A stretch of 55,835 nt of DNA from the NCBI GenBank assembly GCA_011526095.1, contig WYBA01000004.1, positions 1-55,835 on the forward strand, given 5' to 3'. Positions 7,575 to 18,180 of the stretch are shown here, in pieces. The stretch is from Myxococcales bacterium (GTDB lineage: Bacteria > Myxococcota_A > Polyangia > Haliangiales > Haliangiaceae). Position numbers and translations under genes: made by a program. Positions within the stretch are counted from its first letter, which is position 1, and every line of letters begins with the position of its first letter. Under the pieces are notes generated by a model. That model was not told where the DNA came from and searched no databases. It was given only the letters and a program-made list of their open reading frames with translations.

Positions 7575-9391
7575 CGCACGACCACCTCGCACGGCGCGAG
7601 CGGCTCGCCGCCCTCGGTCCGCGCGACGTCGCCGGGCGCGCGGACGATCGCCGGCAGCAGCGGGTCGTCGGCGGCGCCGCGTGGCTCGTACAGCTCGACG
7701 TCGATCACGGCGCGCAGCGTCGTCGGCGTCGCGCCGACCGCGAGCCCGCCGGTGACGAGCACCCGGCCGTCGGCGAGCGTCGTGGACCGGTGGCCGTAGC
7801 GAGGGACGCCGAGCGGGCCGGTCGCGGCGATCGCGCCGGTCGCCGAGTCGTAGCGCAGCGCCTGCGCGATCGCGCACGGCAGGCCGTTGGCGCCGGGGTC
7901 GCAGCCGCCGGTCCCCGGCGCCGGGTTGCCGCCGGTGATCAGCACGTCGCCGTCGGGCAGCGTCGCCGCCGCGGTGTAGCCCGCCGCGGTCGCCGCGGCG
8001 TCGTCCAGCAGCGTCGTGATCGTCTGCATCGCGGCGCCGACGGCGACGCGCTGCACGACCTCGGGCGCGACGTCGAGCGCGTCGTTGACGAGCATGCGGA
8101 ACCCGCCGCCGAGGATCACGCTGCCGTCGCCGGCGACCGCGGCGGCGTGGAACGCGCGGTGTGTGCCCGCCTCGCCGGCGGGATCGATCGACAGCGGCGC
8201 CGACGCCGGCGAGGTCGACCACGACGCGAGCAGCTCGCCGACCTCGGCCGTGCCGCTGCCGTCACCGGCGCCGACGTCGCCGCCCCACACCAGCAGGCGG
8301 TTGGCGTCGAGCGCCGTGACCGTCGCGCCGACCCGCGCGCGCCGCCCGCCGATCTGCGTCGTCACGGCGCCGGTGGTCGGCGCGAGGTGATCGGCGGTCG
8401 ACCGCGGGGTGTTGTCCGGGGGCAGGTCGCGCCCGCCGACGGCGGCGAGCGCGGGCCCGGCGCCGGTGAGCGCCGCGAACACGCGCGGCGCGACGGCGTC
8501 GTCGTCGGGCAGCGCGGCGCGCGTGAACGTCTGGGTGCGCGGGTCGTAGGTGAGCCGCTCGGCCGCCGGCGCCGTCGTGCTCGGCGACGGGGCGAGCCGG
8601 TACGACGCGCCCGGGATCAGCGCCGGCGTCGTCGCGGCGTCGCCGGTGACGCTGAGCCCGCCCTGGACGACGATCGTCACCACGCCGCTGGCGTCGACGC
8701 CGGTCACCCACGCCTCGTGCATCGCGCGCGGCACCAGGCCGGGGATGCTCGCGGTGCGCACCTCGCCGGTCGCCGGGATCCACAGCTCCGCGGTCGGCTG
8801 CAGGAACAGCCCGACCGCCGGGTCGATGTCGCCGCCGCCGCCGGGGCCGGCGACGCCGCCGAGCAGCAGGACCTCGCCGCCGGGCAGCAGCGTCGCCGAG
8901 TGCAGCGCCCGCGGCGCCGCGGCGCGGTCGAGCCCGCACGAGAACGCCGAGGTCGCGGCGACGCGGACGTCGACCACCGCGGTCGCGGCGAGATCGACGT
9001 CGCGCACCGCGCCGCGGCCGAGGACCGCGCCGGCGTCGTCGAGGTACTCGATCGTCAGATCGACCGGGCGCACCCGGTCGGGCACCGCGATCACGGGCGC
9101 CGCCTCGCCGAGCGCGATCACGACGTCGCAGCGCAGCTCGTCGGTGGCGGCGTCCACGTAGGTGAGGCGCGCGCGGGTCGCGCCGGCGATCGCGGGCGGC
9201 GCGTCGGTGCCCGCCTCGGGGCACGCGCCGGCGCTCGCCGCGGGATAGCCCAGGGCGCGGTAGCGGACCGAGGGCGCGAACGTGTCCTCGTCGCAGGCGG
9301 GGGCGAGCAGGGCGAGCACCGCGGCCGCGACACCCCGCCGCGCCCGTCCGAGCCGACCTCGGTTCACCGAGGCCAAATCGCTGGAATTCAT
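7553..9391 (-). CDS. Kelch/galactose oxidase-like lipoprotein
   Basis: The chosen start is ATG 9391, giving 612 residues. The same frame stays open far upstream to 10051, but that part is the shadow of the thiolase gene. After a basic N-region and hydrophobic core a lipobox-like APAC places the lipid cysteine at residue 33. The body has repeated kelch motifs such as HSATLLPGGEVLLLGG, AATLPDGDVLITGG and HRSTTLADGRVLVTGG, with a GGG..R pattern, typical of a beta-propeller. It is predicted to sit in the cell envelope. The ligand is unknown, and no catalytic copper ligands of galactose oxidase are evident. The 3' end overlaps the cysteine desulfurase on the other strand. The start lies 151 bp from the thiolase start, so the two share a divergent promoter region. 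Confidence 0.8.
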   Translation of the reverse strand: MNSSDLASVNRGRLGRARRGVAAAVLALLAPACDEDTFAPSVRYRALGYPAASAGACPEAGTDAPPAIAGATRARLTYVDAATDELRCDVVIALGEAAPVIAVPDRVRPVDLTIEYLDDAGAVLGRGAVRDVDLAATAVVDVRVAATSAFSCGLDRAAAPRALHSATLLPGGEVLLLGGVAGPGGGGDIDPAVGLFLQPTAELWIPATGEVRTASIPGLVPRAMHEAWVTGVDASGVVTIVVQGGLSVTGDAATTPALIPGASYRLAPSPSTTAPAAERLTYDPRTQTFTRAALPDDDAVAPRVFAALTGAGPALAAVGGRDLPPDNTPRSTADHLAPTTGAVTTQIGGRRARVGATVTALDANRLLVWGGDVGAGDGSGTAEVGELLASWSTSPASAPLSIDPAGEAGTHRAFHAAAVAGDGSVILGGGFRMLVNDALDVAPEVVQRVAVGAAMQTITTLLDDAAATAAGYTAAATLPDGDVLITGGNPAPGTGGCDPGANGLPCAIAQALRYDSATGAIAATGPLGVPRYGHRSTTLADGRVLVTGGLAVGATPTTLRAVIDVELYEPRGAADDPLLPAIVRAPGDVARTEGGEPLAPCEVVVRYDDAGP

Positions 9392-9426
9392 TCTGGATCT
9401 GCCGAGGAGGCCGGCCGGCCGTCGGC

Positions 9427-9456
9427 TTGACGCGGACACGAGCCCTACGCTATCCC
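9427..9456 (+). promoter_or_regulatory. Candidate sigma-70-type promoter for the acyl-CoA operon
   Basis: TTGACG (9427-9432) is followed after 18 bp by TATCCC (9451-9456) in the 151-bp divergent region between the kelch lipoprotein and the thiolase. The -10 element is poor. A clear ribosome site GGAGG lies at 9533-9537, five bases before the ATG at 9543. Confidence 0.35.
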
Positions 9457-9542
9457 TTCCCCCGCTCGGCGGCCAGTGGTTGTGCGCGGCGCCCACGCCG
9501 CGCCCAGCCCGCGACCCTGCCGCCAGACTTCCGGAGGCTCTC

Positions 9543-10714
<1,172 letters not shown>

Positions 10715-10718
<4 letters not shown>

Positions 10719-11611
10719 TCGCGTCCATCGAGCGGCTCGGCGTCGTCGGCGGCGGCCAGATGGGGCAGGGCATCGCCCAGGTCGCGGCGCAGGCCGGCCT
10801 CGCGGTGACGCTCGTCGACATGACTCCCGAGCTCGCCGCCGGCGCGGTCGGCAAGCTCAAGAAGACGCTCGACCGGCTGGTCGAGCGCGGCAAGCTCCCC
10901 GCCGACGATCGCGACGCCGCCGTCGCGCGGCTGCGCCCGGGCGGCAGCCACGCGGACCTGATCGAGTGCGACTTCGTGATCGAGGCGGCGCCGGAGCGCG
11001 AGGCGCTCAAGCTCGAGCTGCTCGCCTCGCTCGGCAAGCACACCCGCCCCGAGGTGATCCTCGCGTCGAACACCTCGTCGATCTCGATCACCAAGCTGTG
11101 CGCGGCGTCGGGGCGCCCCGATCGCGTGATCGGGATGCACTTCATGAACCCGGTGCCGCTGATGAAGCTGGTCGAGCTGGTGCGCGGCCTGCCGACGAGC
11201 GAGGCGACGTACCAGGCGACCGCGGCGCTGGCCCAGCGGTTCGGCAAGATCACCGTCGCGGCGCGCGACATCCCCGGGTTCATCGTCAACCGCGTGCTGA
11301 TCCCGCTGCTCAACGAGGCGTGCTACGCGCTCTACGAGGGCCTCGGCACCGCCGCGGACATCGACACCGGCGTCAAGCTCGGGCTCAACCACCCGATGGG
11401 CCCGCTCGAGCTGGGCGACCTGATCGGCCTCGACACGGTCCTGGCGATCGCCGAGGTGCTGCACCACGAGCTGGGCGACGACAAGTACCGGCCGTGCCCG
11501 CTGCTGCGCCAGCACGTCGCGGCCGGCTGGCTCGGGCGCAAGGTCGGGCGGGGCTTCTACGCCTACGACGACAAGGGCCAGAAGATCGAAACCTCTGCAA
11601 AGGCGGGCTGA
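10715..11611 (+). CDS. 3-hydroxybutyryl-CoA dehydrogenase
   Basis: This NAD(P)-dependent enzyme oxidises 3-hydroxyacyl-CoA to 3-oxoacyl-CoA (or the reverse). It has 298 residues from a GTG start that overlaps the thiolase stop. The N-terminal Rossmann loop is GVVGGGQMGQGIAQ (9-22). Catalytic elements are SNTSSISI (119-126) and His142 in GMHFMNPVPLMKLVE, followed by the GFIVNR turn. The C-terminal domain has the LGLNHPMGPLELGDLIGLD signature. This is a single-function short-chain enzyme, not a fused FadB. Three bases separate it from the enoyl-CoA hydratase gene, so it is certainly cotranscribed. Confidence 0.95.
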
Positions 11612-11614
11612 GCC

Positions 11615-12430
11615 ATGGCGGATCTCACCGGGTACGAGAGCATCGCGATCGAGATCGAGGGCCCGCTGGCCCTGCTGACCATCCGGCGCGAGGCGCAGCT
11701 CAACGCGCTGTCGACGACCGTGATCGCCGAGCTGACGACCGCGGTCGGCGAGCTCGAGCTGGTCGACGACGTCCGCGTCGTCGCGATCGTCGGCGCGGGT
11801 GACAAGGCGTTCGTCGCCGGCGCCGACATCTCCGAGATGTCGACGATGACGCCGGTCCAGGCCCAGGCGTTCGCCGAGCTCGGCGGCGCCCTCGGCGAGG
11901 CGATCACCAGCTCGTCCAAGCCCTACGTCGCCGCGGTCCACGGGTTCGCGCTCGGCGGCGGGTGCGAGCTGGCGCTGTGCTGCGACTTCATCTACGCCTC
12001 GGAGAAGGCGAAGTTCGGCCAGCCCGAGGTCAAGCTCGGGGTCATCCCGGGCTTCGGCGGGACGCAGCGGCTGGCGCGCCGGCTCGGCACCGCCAAGGCG
12101 CGCGAGCTGTGCATGGTCGGTGACCCGATCGACGCGCACGAGGCGCTGCGCGTCGGCCTGGTCGACAAGCTCGTCGTCGCGTCCGAGGGCAAGGCGCCCA
12201 AGGACGCGCTGCTCGACGAGGTGCGCGCGCTCGCCAGGAAGATCGCGGCCAACGGCCCGCTCGCGGTCGCCGAGGTCAAGCGCCTGATCCTGCAGGGCTC
12301 GTCGGTGTCGCTCGACGCCGGGCTGGCGCTCGAGCAGCGCAGCTTCGGGATCCTGTTCTCCACGGCGGATCAGCGCGAGGGCATGGCGGCGTTCCTCGCC
12401 AAGCGCCCGGCCAAGTTCGAGGGACGTTAG
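11615..12430 (+). CDS. Enoyl-CoA hydratase (crotonase family)
   Basis: This crotonase-fold protein of 271 residues would hydrate crotonyl-CoA and related trans-2-enoyl-CoA. The oxyanion-hole region reads KAFVAGADISEM (64-75). The second peptide NH and the two catalytic glutamates are in ALGGGCELAL (Glu118) and GQPEVKLGVIPGFGGTQ (Glu138), matching the Glu pair of true hydratases. The C-terminal end EGMAAFLAKRPAKF is also typical. It sits between the hydroxyacyl-CoA dehydrogenase and an acyl-CoA dehydrogenase, giving the order of a complete short-chain cycle. Confidence 0.95.
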   Translation: MADLTGYESIAIEIEGPLALLTIRREAQLNALSTTVIAELTTAVGELELVDDVRVVAIVGAGDKAFVAGADISEMSTMTPVQAQAFAELGGALGEAITSSSKPYVAAVHGFALGGGCELALCCDFIYASEKAKFGQPEVKLGVIPGFGGTQRLARRLGTAKARELCMVGDPIDAHEALRVGLVDKLVVASEGKAPKDALLDEVRALARKIAANGPLAVAEVKRLILQGSSVSLDAGLALEQRSFGILFSTADQREGMAAFLAKRPAKFEGR

Positions 12431-12439
12431 GAGCCACCC

Positions 12440-13585
<1,146 letters not shown>

Positions 13586-13605
13586 CAACATCCGAGGAGG
13601 ACGCC

Positions 13606-14052
13606 ATGGGTCGGTTCATCACGTTCGCGATGATCGCGTCGCTCGCCGCGTGCGGCGGCGGCGGCAAGGGCGGGGACACGACGCCGGATCCCGACGAGGG
13701 GGGCGGCGACGCCGTCGACGACGGCCAGGGTAGCGACGGCGACGACGGGATGATCCCGCCGGAGCGGATGGACGAGATCAAGACGGCGCTCGATCGCAAG
13801 CGCAACGCGGCGACGCGCTGCCTGACCGAGGCGATCGACGCCGGGGAGCTCGACAAGAACGCGCGCGGCGCGGTCACCGTCGGGTTCGTGATCGCGCCGA
13901 GCGGTCAGCCGCGCGACGTCCAGGTGCTCGAGGCCTCGATCGACTCCAAGCTGCTGCACGGCTGCGTCACGGACCTGGTGTCCGGCATGACGTTCCCCGA
14001 GCTGCCCCACGACCTCGACTGGTCGTACACGTTCGCGTTCGAGGCGTTTTGA
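13606..14052 (+). CDS. Small lipoprotein with AgmX/PglI-like (TonB C-terminal-like) domain
   Basis: The 148-residue product has a signal peptide ending in a lipobox at Cys16 (SLAAC), then a Gly/Asp-rich linker and one compact domain. That domain starts with a cysteine (AATRCLTEAI), continues with VTVGFVIAPSGQPRDVQV and a second cysteine (LLHGCVTDLVSGMTFPEL). This Cys-beta-beta-Cys-helix-TFP pattern is that of the AgmX/PglI C-terminal domain found in Myxococcota envelope proteins. The ATG at 13606 is preceded by an ideal GAGGAGG. It sits 20 bp after the acyl-CoA dehydrogenase and shares the domain with the next lipoprotein and with the cupin lipoprotein at 16087. Function unknown. Confidence 0.75.
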   Translation: MGRFITFAMIASLAACGGGGKGGDTTPDPDEGGGDAVDDGQGSDGDDGMIPPERMDEIKTALDRKRNAATRCLTEAIDAGELDKNARGAVTVGFVIAPSGQPRDVQVLEASIDSKLLHGCVTDLVSGMTFPELPHDLDWSYTFAFEAF

Positions 14053-14057
14053 CCACA

Positions 14058-14074
14058 CGGGGCTCGTCGCCCCG
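14058..14074 (+). terminator. Small hairpin between the two AgmX-like lipoprotein genes
   Basis: CGGGGC (14058-14063) and GCCCCG (14069-14074) pair around TCGTC, six bases past the stop of the first AgmX-like gene, in an 89-bp gap. There is no T-tract. It may be a weak internal terminator or a message-stabilising hairpin within the operon. Confidence 0.25.
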
Positions 14075-14141
14075 CCCGTCGGGCGCAGCCCGCCGGAGAC
14101 GACCCGCCAGGCGTTCCAGCCGTGTCCTCAGGAGCTTGTCC

Positions 14142-14933
14142 ATGACGTACCGCCTGCTCGGACTGTCCCTGCTGCTCGCCGCGTGCGGCGGCGCCGCCGA
14201 CTCGACGCGCGTCGAGGAGCCCGCCCTCGATCCGGTCGTCGAGGACGAGCGCCCCGACGAGGACGAGGGGGAGGACGAAGACGGCGTCGAGCTGGTCTCG
14301 ACCCGCGGCAAGATGGATCCGGCCGACATCGAGGCCGCACTGCAGCCGCACGCCGCCGCGCTCGAGGACTGCTACGCGTCCGCCGTCGGCCGCAACAAGT
14401 GGCTGGGCGGCGCGGTGTCGATCCACTGGCACCTCGACAAGACCGGCGCGCTGGTCAAGGTCCAGCTCGAGACCAGCGACCTGGGGAGCTGGCCGATCGA
14501 GAAGTGCCTGCTCGACGTCGCGCGCGCGATGACGTTCCCGGCGCCCAGGGGCGGCCCGGCCGACTTCTCGATCCCGCTCGAGTTCTCGGCCCGCGGCAGC
14601 GCCCAGTGGTGGGAGCCGGATCGCGCCGAGGCGGTCGTGTCGAAGCGCAAGGCCGAGCTCGCCGAGTGCGCGGCCGAGGCCGGCGTCGCCGACCCCGGCG
14701 ACGTCACCGTCACCGTCTACGTCGGCACCCGCGGCAAGGTCCAGGCCGCCGGGTTCAGCTCGCCTGCGGTCGAGCCGATCGCCGACGCGTGGGCCGACTG
14801 CGCCCACGCCCGGGTGATGGCGTGGACCCTCAGCGATCCCAAGGGCAAGGTCGCCAAGCTCGCGTTCAAGCACAACCCCGGCGTCGGGGTGGCGACCGAG
14901 GACGGCGGCGACGTCGACGAGGGGAGCTGGTAG
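14142..14933 (+). CDS. Lipoprotein with two AgmX/PglI-like domains
   Basis: The chosen start is ATG 14142 with AGGAG upstream at 14130-14134; the frame stays open earlier but lacks a signal sequence. The protein has 263 residues, a lipobox at Cys15 (LLLAAC) and an acidic linker. The first AgmX-like domain (LEDCYASAVG, then GAVSIHWHLDKTGALVKVQ, then IEKCLLDVARAMTFPAP) is followed by a second, shorter one (KAELAECAAEAGV, then VTVTVYVGTRGKVQAAGF, then ADCAHARVMAWTL). Both keep the paired cysteines. It would be anchored in the envelope. It lies between two acyl-CoA dehydrogenase genes, two bases before the second, so cotranscription is very likely, yet no functional link to lipid metabolism is known to me. 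Confidence 0.75.
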   Translation: MTYRLLGLSLLLAACGGAADSTRVEEPALDPVVEDERPDEDEGEDEDGVELVSTRGKMDPADIEAALQPHAAALEDCYASAVGRNKWLGGAVSIHWHLDKTGALVKVQLETSDLGSWPIEKCLLDVARAMTFPAPRGGPADFSIPLEFSARGSAQWWEPDRAEAVVSKRKAELAECAAEAGVADPGDVTVTVYVGTRGKVQAAGFSSPAVEPIADAWADCAHARVMAWTLSDPKGKVAKLAFKHNPGVGVATEDGGDVDEGSW

Positions 14934-14935
14934 CC

Positions 14936-16090
14936 GTGGACTTCGCCCCGACCGAGGAGCAGGAGGCGGTCCGCCGGCTCGCGCGCGACGTCGCGGACCG
15001 GCTGCTCGCGCCGCGCGCGGCGGCGCGCGACGTCGCCGGCACGTTCCCCGAGGCCGAGCTGCGCGAGCTGGCCCAGCTCGGCCTGCTCGGCATCGTCGTC
15101 CCCGAGGCGCTCGGCGGCGCCGGCGCCGACGTGATCGCCTACGCGCTGGCGATGCAGGAGATCGCGCGCGCCGACGCCTCGGTCGCGGTCGCGGTGTCGG
15201 TGACCAACATGGTCGCCGAGCTCATCGCCAAGGTCGGCACGGACGCGCAGCGCCGCGCGTTCGTCCCGGCGCTGGTGTCGGGCGAGGCGGTGGCGGGCGC
15301 GTTCGCGCTGTCGGAGCCGCAGGCCGGCAGCGACCCGGCGGCGATGGCGACGACGGCGACGCGCGTCGGCGATCGCTGGCGGCTCACCGGCAGCAAGGCG
15401 TGGATCACCAGCGGGGATCGCGCCGGCGTCATGGTCGTGTGGGCCGTGACCGACGCCGCGGCCGGCCACCGCGGCATCACCGCGTTCCTCGTCCCGGGCG
15501 TCCCGCACGGCACGCCCGGGCTGTCGGTGATCCGGCTCGAGGAGAAGATGGGCCTGCACGGCTCGACCACCGCCCAGCTCGCGCTCGACGGGGTCGAGGT
15601 CGGCGACGACGCGGTGCTCGGCGGCGTCGGCGGCGGATTCCGGCTGGCGATGATGGCGCTCGACGGCGGTCGCATCGGCATCGCGTCCCAGGCGATCGGC
15701 ATCGCGCGCGGCGCGCTGGAGGCGGCGATCCGCTACGCCGGCGAGCGCGAGACGTTCGGCCAGGCGATCATCAAGCACCAGGGCGTCGGCGCGCTGCTCG
15801 CCGACGCCGCGACCTGGCTCGACGCCGCGACCCTGATGACGCTGCGGGCGGCGGCCCGCAAGCAGGCCGGCGCGGCGTTCACGCGCGAGGCGGCGATGGC
15901 CAAGCTGCTCGCGACCGAGACCGCGGGCAAGGTGTGCGACGTCGCGCTGCAGGTCCACGGCGGCAACGGCTACACCCGCGACTTCCCGATCGAGCGCGCC
16001 TACCGCGACGTCCGCGTCACCCGGATCTACGAGGGCACGAGCGAGATCCAGCGGATCGTGATCGCGCGCGAGCTGGTGCGCGGGCTGTGA
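14936..16090 (+). CDS. Acyl-CoA dehydrogenase (second copy in operon)
   Basis: The GTG at 14936, two bases after the preceding stop, gives 384 residues aligned from the usual family N-terminus (FAPTEEQEAVRRLARDVA). Diagnostic motifs are AFALSEPQAGSDPAAMATT, GSKAWITSGDRAGVM, AGERETFGQAIIKHQGV, LQVHGGNGY and the catalytic Glu366 in RIYEGTSEIQRIVIA. It is clearly related to the copy at 12440 but with a more Ala-rich surface and different substrate-cavity residues, so a different chain length or branched substrate is plausible. Its TGA overlaps the GTG of the cupin lipoprotein by four bases. Confidence 0.94.
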   Translation: MDFAPTEEQEAVRRLARDVADRLLAPRAAARDVAGTFPEAELRELAQLGLLGIVVPEALGGAGADVIAYALAMQEIARADASVAVAVSVTNMVAELIAKVGTDAQRRAFVPALVSGEAVAGAFALSEPQAGSDPAAMATTATRVGDRWRLTGSKAWITSGDRAGVMVVWAVTDAAAGHRGITAFLVPGVPHGTPGLSVIRLEEKMGLHGSTTAQLALDGVEVGDDAVLGGVGGGFRLAMMALDGGRIGIASQAIGIARGALEAAIRYAGERETFGQAIIKHQGVGALLADAATWLDAATLMTLRAAARKQAGAAFTREAAMAKLLATETAGKVCDVALQVHGGNGYTRDFPIERAYRDVRVTRIYEGTSEIQRIVIARELVRGL

Positions 16091-17301
16091 CCGCGGCGGG
16101 CATCGATCGCGCCACGGCCCGCGGGCTCGCGCTGGCGTGCGCGGTCGTGGTCGGCGCGGGCTGCGGCCCGAAGCGGGGCGCCGAGGGCGGCGGCGCGGGC
16201 GGCGGCGCGGGGAGCGGCGGCGTCACCGTCGCCGACGCTGCGGTGGCGCCCGACGACGAGGCGCGCGACGCCGAGCAGGTCGCGGTGATCGAGAAGGCGA
16301 TGAACGACCTCGCGCCGGCGGCGAACGCGTGCTGGGCGGTCGCCGCGGCGGACGACTTCCGCCTCGCCGGGACCCTGACCCTGGCGATCGACTTCGACGC
16401 CGCCGCGGCCGCGGCGGTGACGGTCGAGGACGACACCACCGGCGATCCCGCGCTCGGCGACTGCCTGCGCCGCGTCGCCGCGGCGTACCCGTGGCCGGCG
16501 GTGATGGCCGGCGCCGCGACGCGGCTGCCGCTGGCGTTCACCGCGCCGAGCGGCCAGTTCGTCGTCGAGCGCGGCTACGTCCCGGAGCCGGCCGCCGGCG
16601 CGCGCGTGCTGCTCGACGGCAAGAACAGCGGCAACCGCGGCGTGTCGATGTTCGAGCTGCGGCTGCCGGCGGGCACGACGGCGACGCCGACCGCGTCGGA
16701 CCGCGCCGAGGTGTGGTTCTACCTGTCGGCGCCAGGCGCGGGCGCGGTCCCGGCCGCCGCCGCGGGGGACGCGATCTTCCTGCCGCCCGGCGCGGCGCGT
16801 GCGCCGGCCGCCCCGGCCGACGCCGAGCTGCGCGTGCTGATCGTCGCGGTGCCCGGCGGCGACGAGGACGCGACCCGCGCCACCGGCGTGCTGCCGGCGT
16901 CGCCCGCGGGCCTGCGCGACAAGCAGCGCCCGAAGGCGAAGGTGATCCGCGCCGCCGACGTCGCGCCGCTCGTCCGCAAGGACGCGGCCGGCGCCGAGGT
17001 CGGGCGCGTCCAGATCCTCGCCGAGCGGGCCACGACCGGCTCGGACGTGCTGTCGGCGTCGCGCCTGCGGTTCGACGCCGGCGCGGTGATCCCGCCGCAC
17101 GTCCACGACGGCGCGACCGAGCTGCTCTACGTCGTCGCCGGCCGCGCCACGATGGTCGTCGACGGCGTCACGCTCGAGGTCGGGCCCGACTCGGTGGTCC
17201 AGATCCCGCCGGGGATCGAGCACAGCGCCACGGTCACGGCGGCGCTCGACGCCTACCAGCTGTACACGCCGGCCGGCCCGGAGCAGCGGTTCCGGAAGTA
17301 G
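16087..17301 (+). CDS. Lipoprotein fusing an AgmX-like domain to a C-terminal cupin domain
   Basis: The product is 404 residues from a GTG overlapping the acyl-CoA dehydrogenase stop. A lipobox-like GAGC gives a lipid Cys26, followed by a Gly/Ala-rich linker. An AgmX-like domain lies at about 75-160 (PAANACWAVAAADDF, later GDCLRRVAAAYPW). The middle part (165-290) is of unclear fold. The C-terminal 110 residues form a cupin: RLRFDAGAVIPPHVHDGATE, LLYVVAGRATMVVDG, then VVQIPPGIEHSA. Metal ligands His-x-His, Glu and a distal His are all present, so it probably binds a metal. The combination of a lipid anchor, AgmX-like domain and cupin is unusual. It is the last gene of the acyl-CoA operon; a 110-bp gap follows. 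Confidence 0.75.
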   Translation: MTAAGIDRATARGLALACAVVVGAGCGPKRGAEGGGAGGGAGSGGVTVADAAVAPDDEARDAEQVAVIEKAMNDLAPAANACWAVAAADDFRLAGTLTLAIDFDAAAAAAVTVEDDTTGDPALGDCLRRVAAAYPWPAVMAGAATRLPLAFTAPSGQFVVERGYVPEPAAGARVLLDGKNSGNRGVSMFELRLPAGTTATPTASDRAEVWFYLSAPGAGAVPAAAAGDAIFLPPGAARAPAAPADAELRVLIVAVPGGDEDATRATGVLPASPAGLRDKQRPKAKVIRAADVAPLVRKDAAGAEVGRVQILAERATTGSDVLSASRLRFDAGAVIPPHVHDGATELLYVVAGRATMVVDGVTLEVGPDSVVQIPPGIEHSATVTAALDAYQLYTPAGPEQRFRK

Positions 17302-17411
17302 CGCGCCGTCCGATACGCCACGTCGGGTGCCGCCCTACACCCTGCGGCGAGGATCACGTCGCGGCCGATCCACGCCGATGCTACGATCGCCCGCTGGAGG
17401 TTGGCTTATCT

Positions 17412-18134
17412 ATGCCTAGTAGTCTTCGTGCTGTGCTCGCGACCGGGCTCGTCGCCCTCGCCGGCAGCGCCCTCGCCGGGTGTGGCCTGATCGCCGACGA
17501 TATCGACGACTTCGATCTCTCGCTCGAGGAGAAGACCTTCACCGTCGACACCGCGGACTGGGGGCTGACCGACGCCGACGCCTACCTGTCCACCGACTGC
17601 TCGGCGGCGCCGAGCGTGTGCGCGACCGCGGCCCAGGCCGCGTGCACCGAGGGCAACTGCTTCGGCAGCTGCAACGCCACGACCCAGACGTGCGACCTGC
17701 GGGTGATCGTGTCGCTGTGGGAGATGGTGATCCTCACCGAGGAGCAGCCCGAGCTGCAGACGATCGACGATCAGCCGCTGGTCGGCGTCACGATCGACTC
17801 GATCGAGTACGCGGTGTCCGAGAACTCGATGAACATCGCGACGCCGCCGTTCACGCTGTACGTCGCGCCGTCGACGATCATGAGCCCCGGCGACCCCGAG
17901 GCCGAGCCGGTCGGGGACATCCCGTCGGTCACCCCCGGGACGCTGCTGCCGTTCACCGACGTCGAGATCACCGCCGCGGGCCGGGCGTCGCTGGTCGACT
18001 ACATGACCAGCTTCACCACGCCGTTCAACATCATCGTCGGCGCGGACATCACGATGACGGCCGGTCAGCCCGTCCCGTCGGGGCGGTTGACGGCGCAGGT
18101 CAAGGTCGCCGCGCACGCCGACGCCGGCTTCTGA
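17412..18134 (+). CDS. Cysteine-rich lipoprotein of unknown function
   Basis: The 240-residue product has a clean signal peptide with lipobox LAGC (Cys24). The ATG at 17412 has GGAGG at 17396-17400. After the lipid site comes an acidic segment. A cluster of cysteines between about residues 59 and 97 (ST-DCSAAPSVCATAAQAAC, EGNCFGSCNATTQTCDL) probably forms disulfides in the periplasm. The C-terminal half is a beta-rich sequence without known motifs. I do not recognise the family. It lies between the cupin lipoprotein and the flavoprotein gene, with 46 bp to the latter. Confidence 0.7.
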   Translation: MPSSLRAVLATGLVALAGSALAGCGLIADDIDDFDLSLEEKTFTVDTADWGLTDADAYLSTDCSAAPSVCATAAQAACTEGNCFGSCNATTQTCDLRVIVSLWEMVILTEEQPELQTIDDQPLVGVTIDSIEYAVSENSMNIATPPFTLYVAPSTIMSPGDPEAEPVGDIPSVTPGTLLPFTDVEITAAGRASLVDYMTSFTTPFNIIVGADITMTAGQPVPSGRLTAQVKVAAHADAGF

Positions 18135-18180
18135 TCCGGCCCGCGGCGCGCCGCGCGGGCTGGTCGGCCGCCGCGTTCTC

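Noticed and set aside
17302..17411. Promoter for the cysteine-rich lipoprotein gene
   Set aside because: A weak extended -10-like TGCTACGAT is visible but no -35 at a proper distance, so it was not listed.
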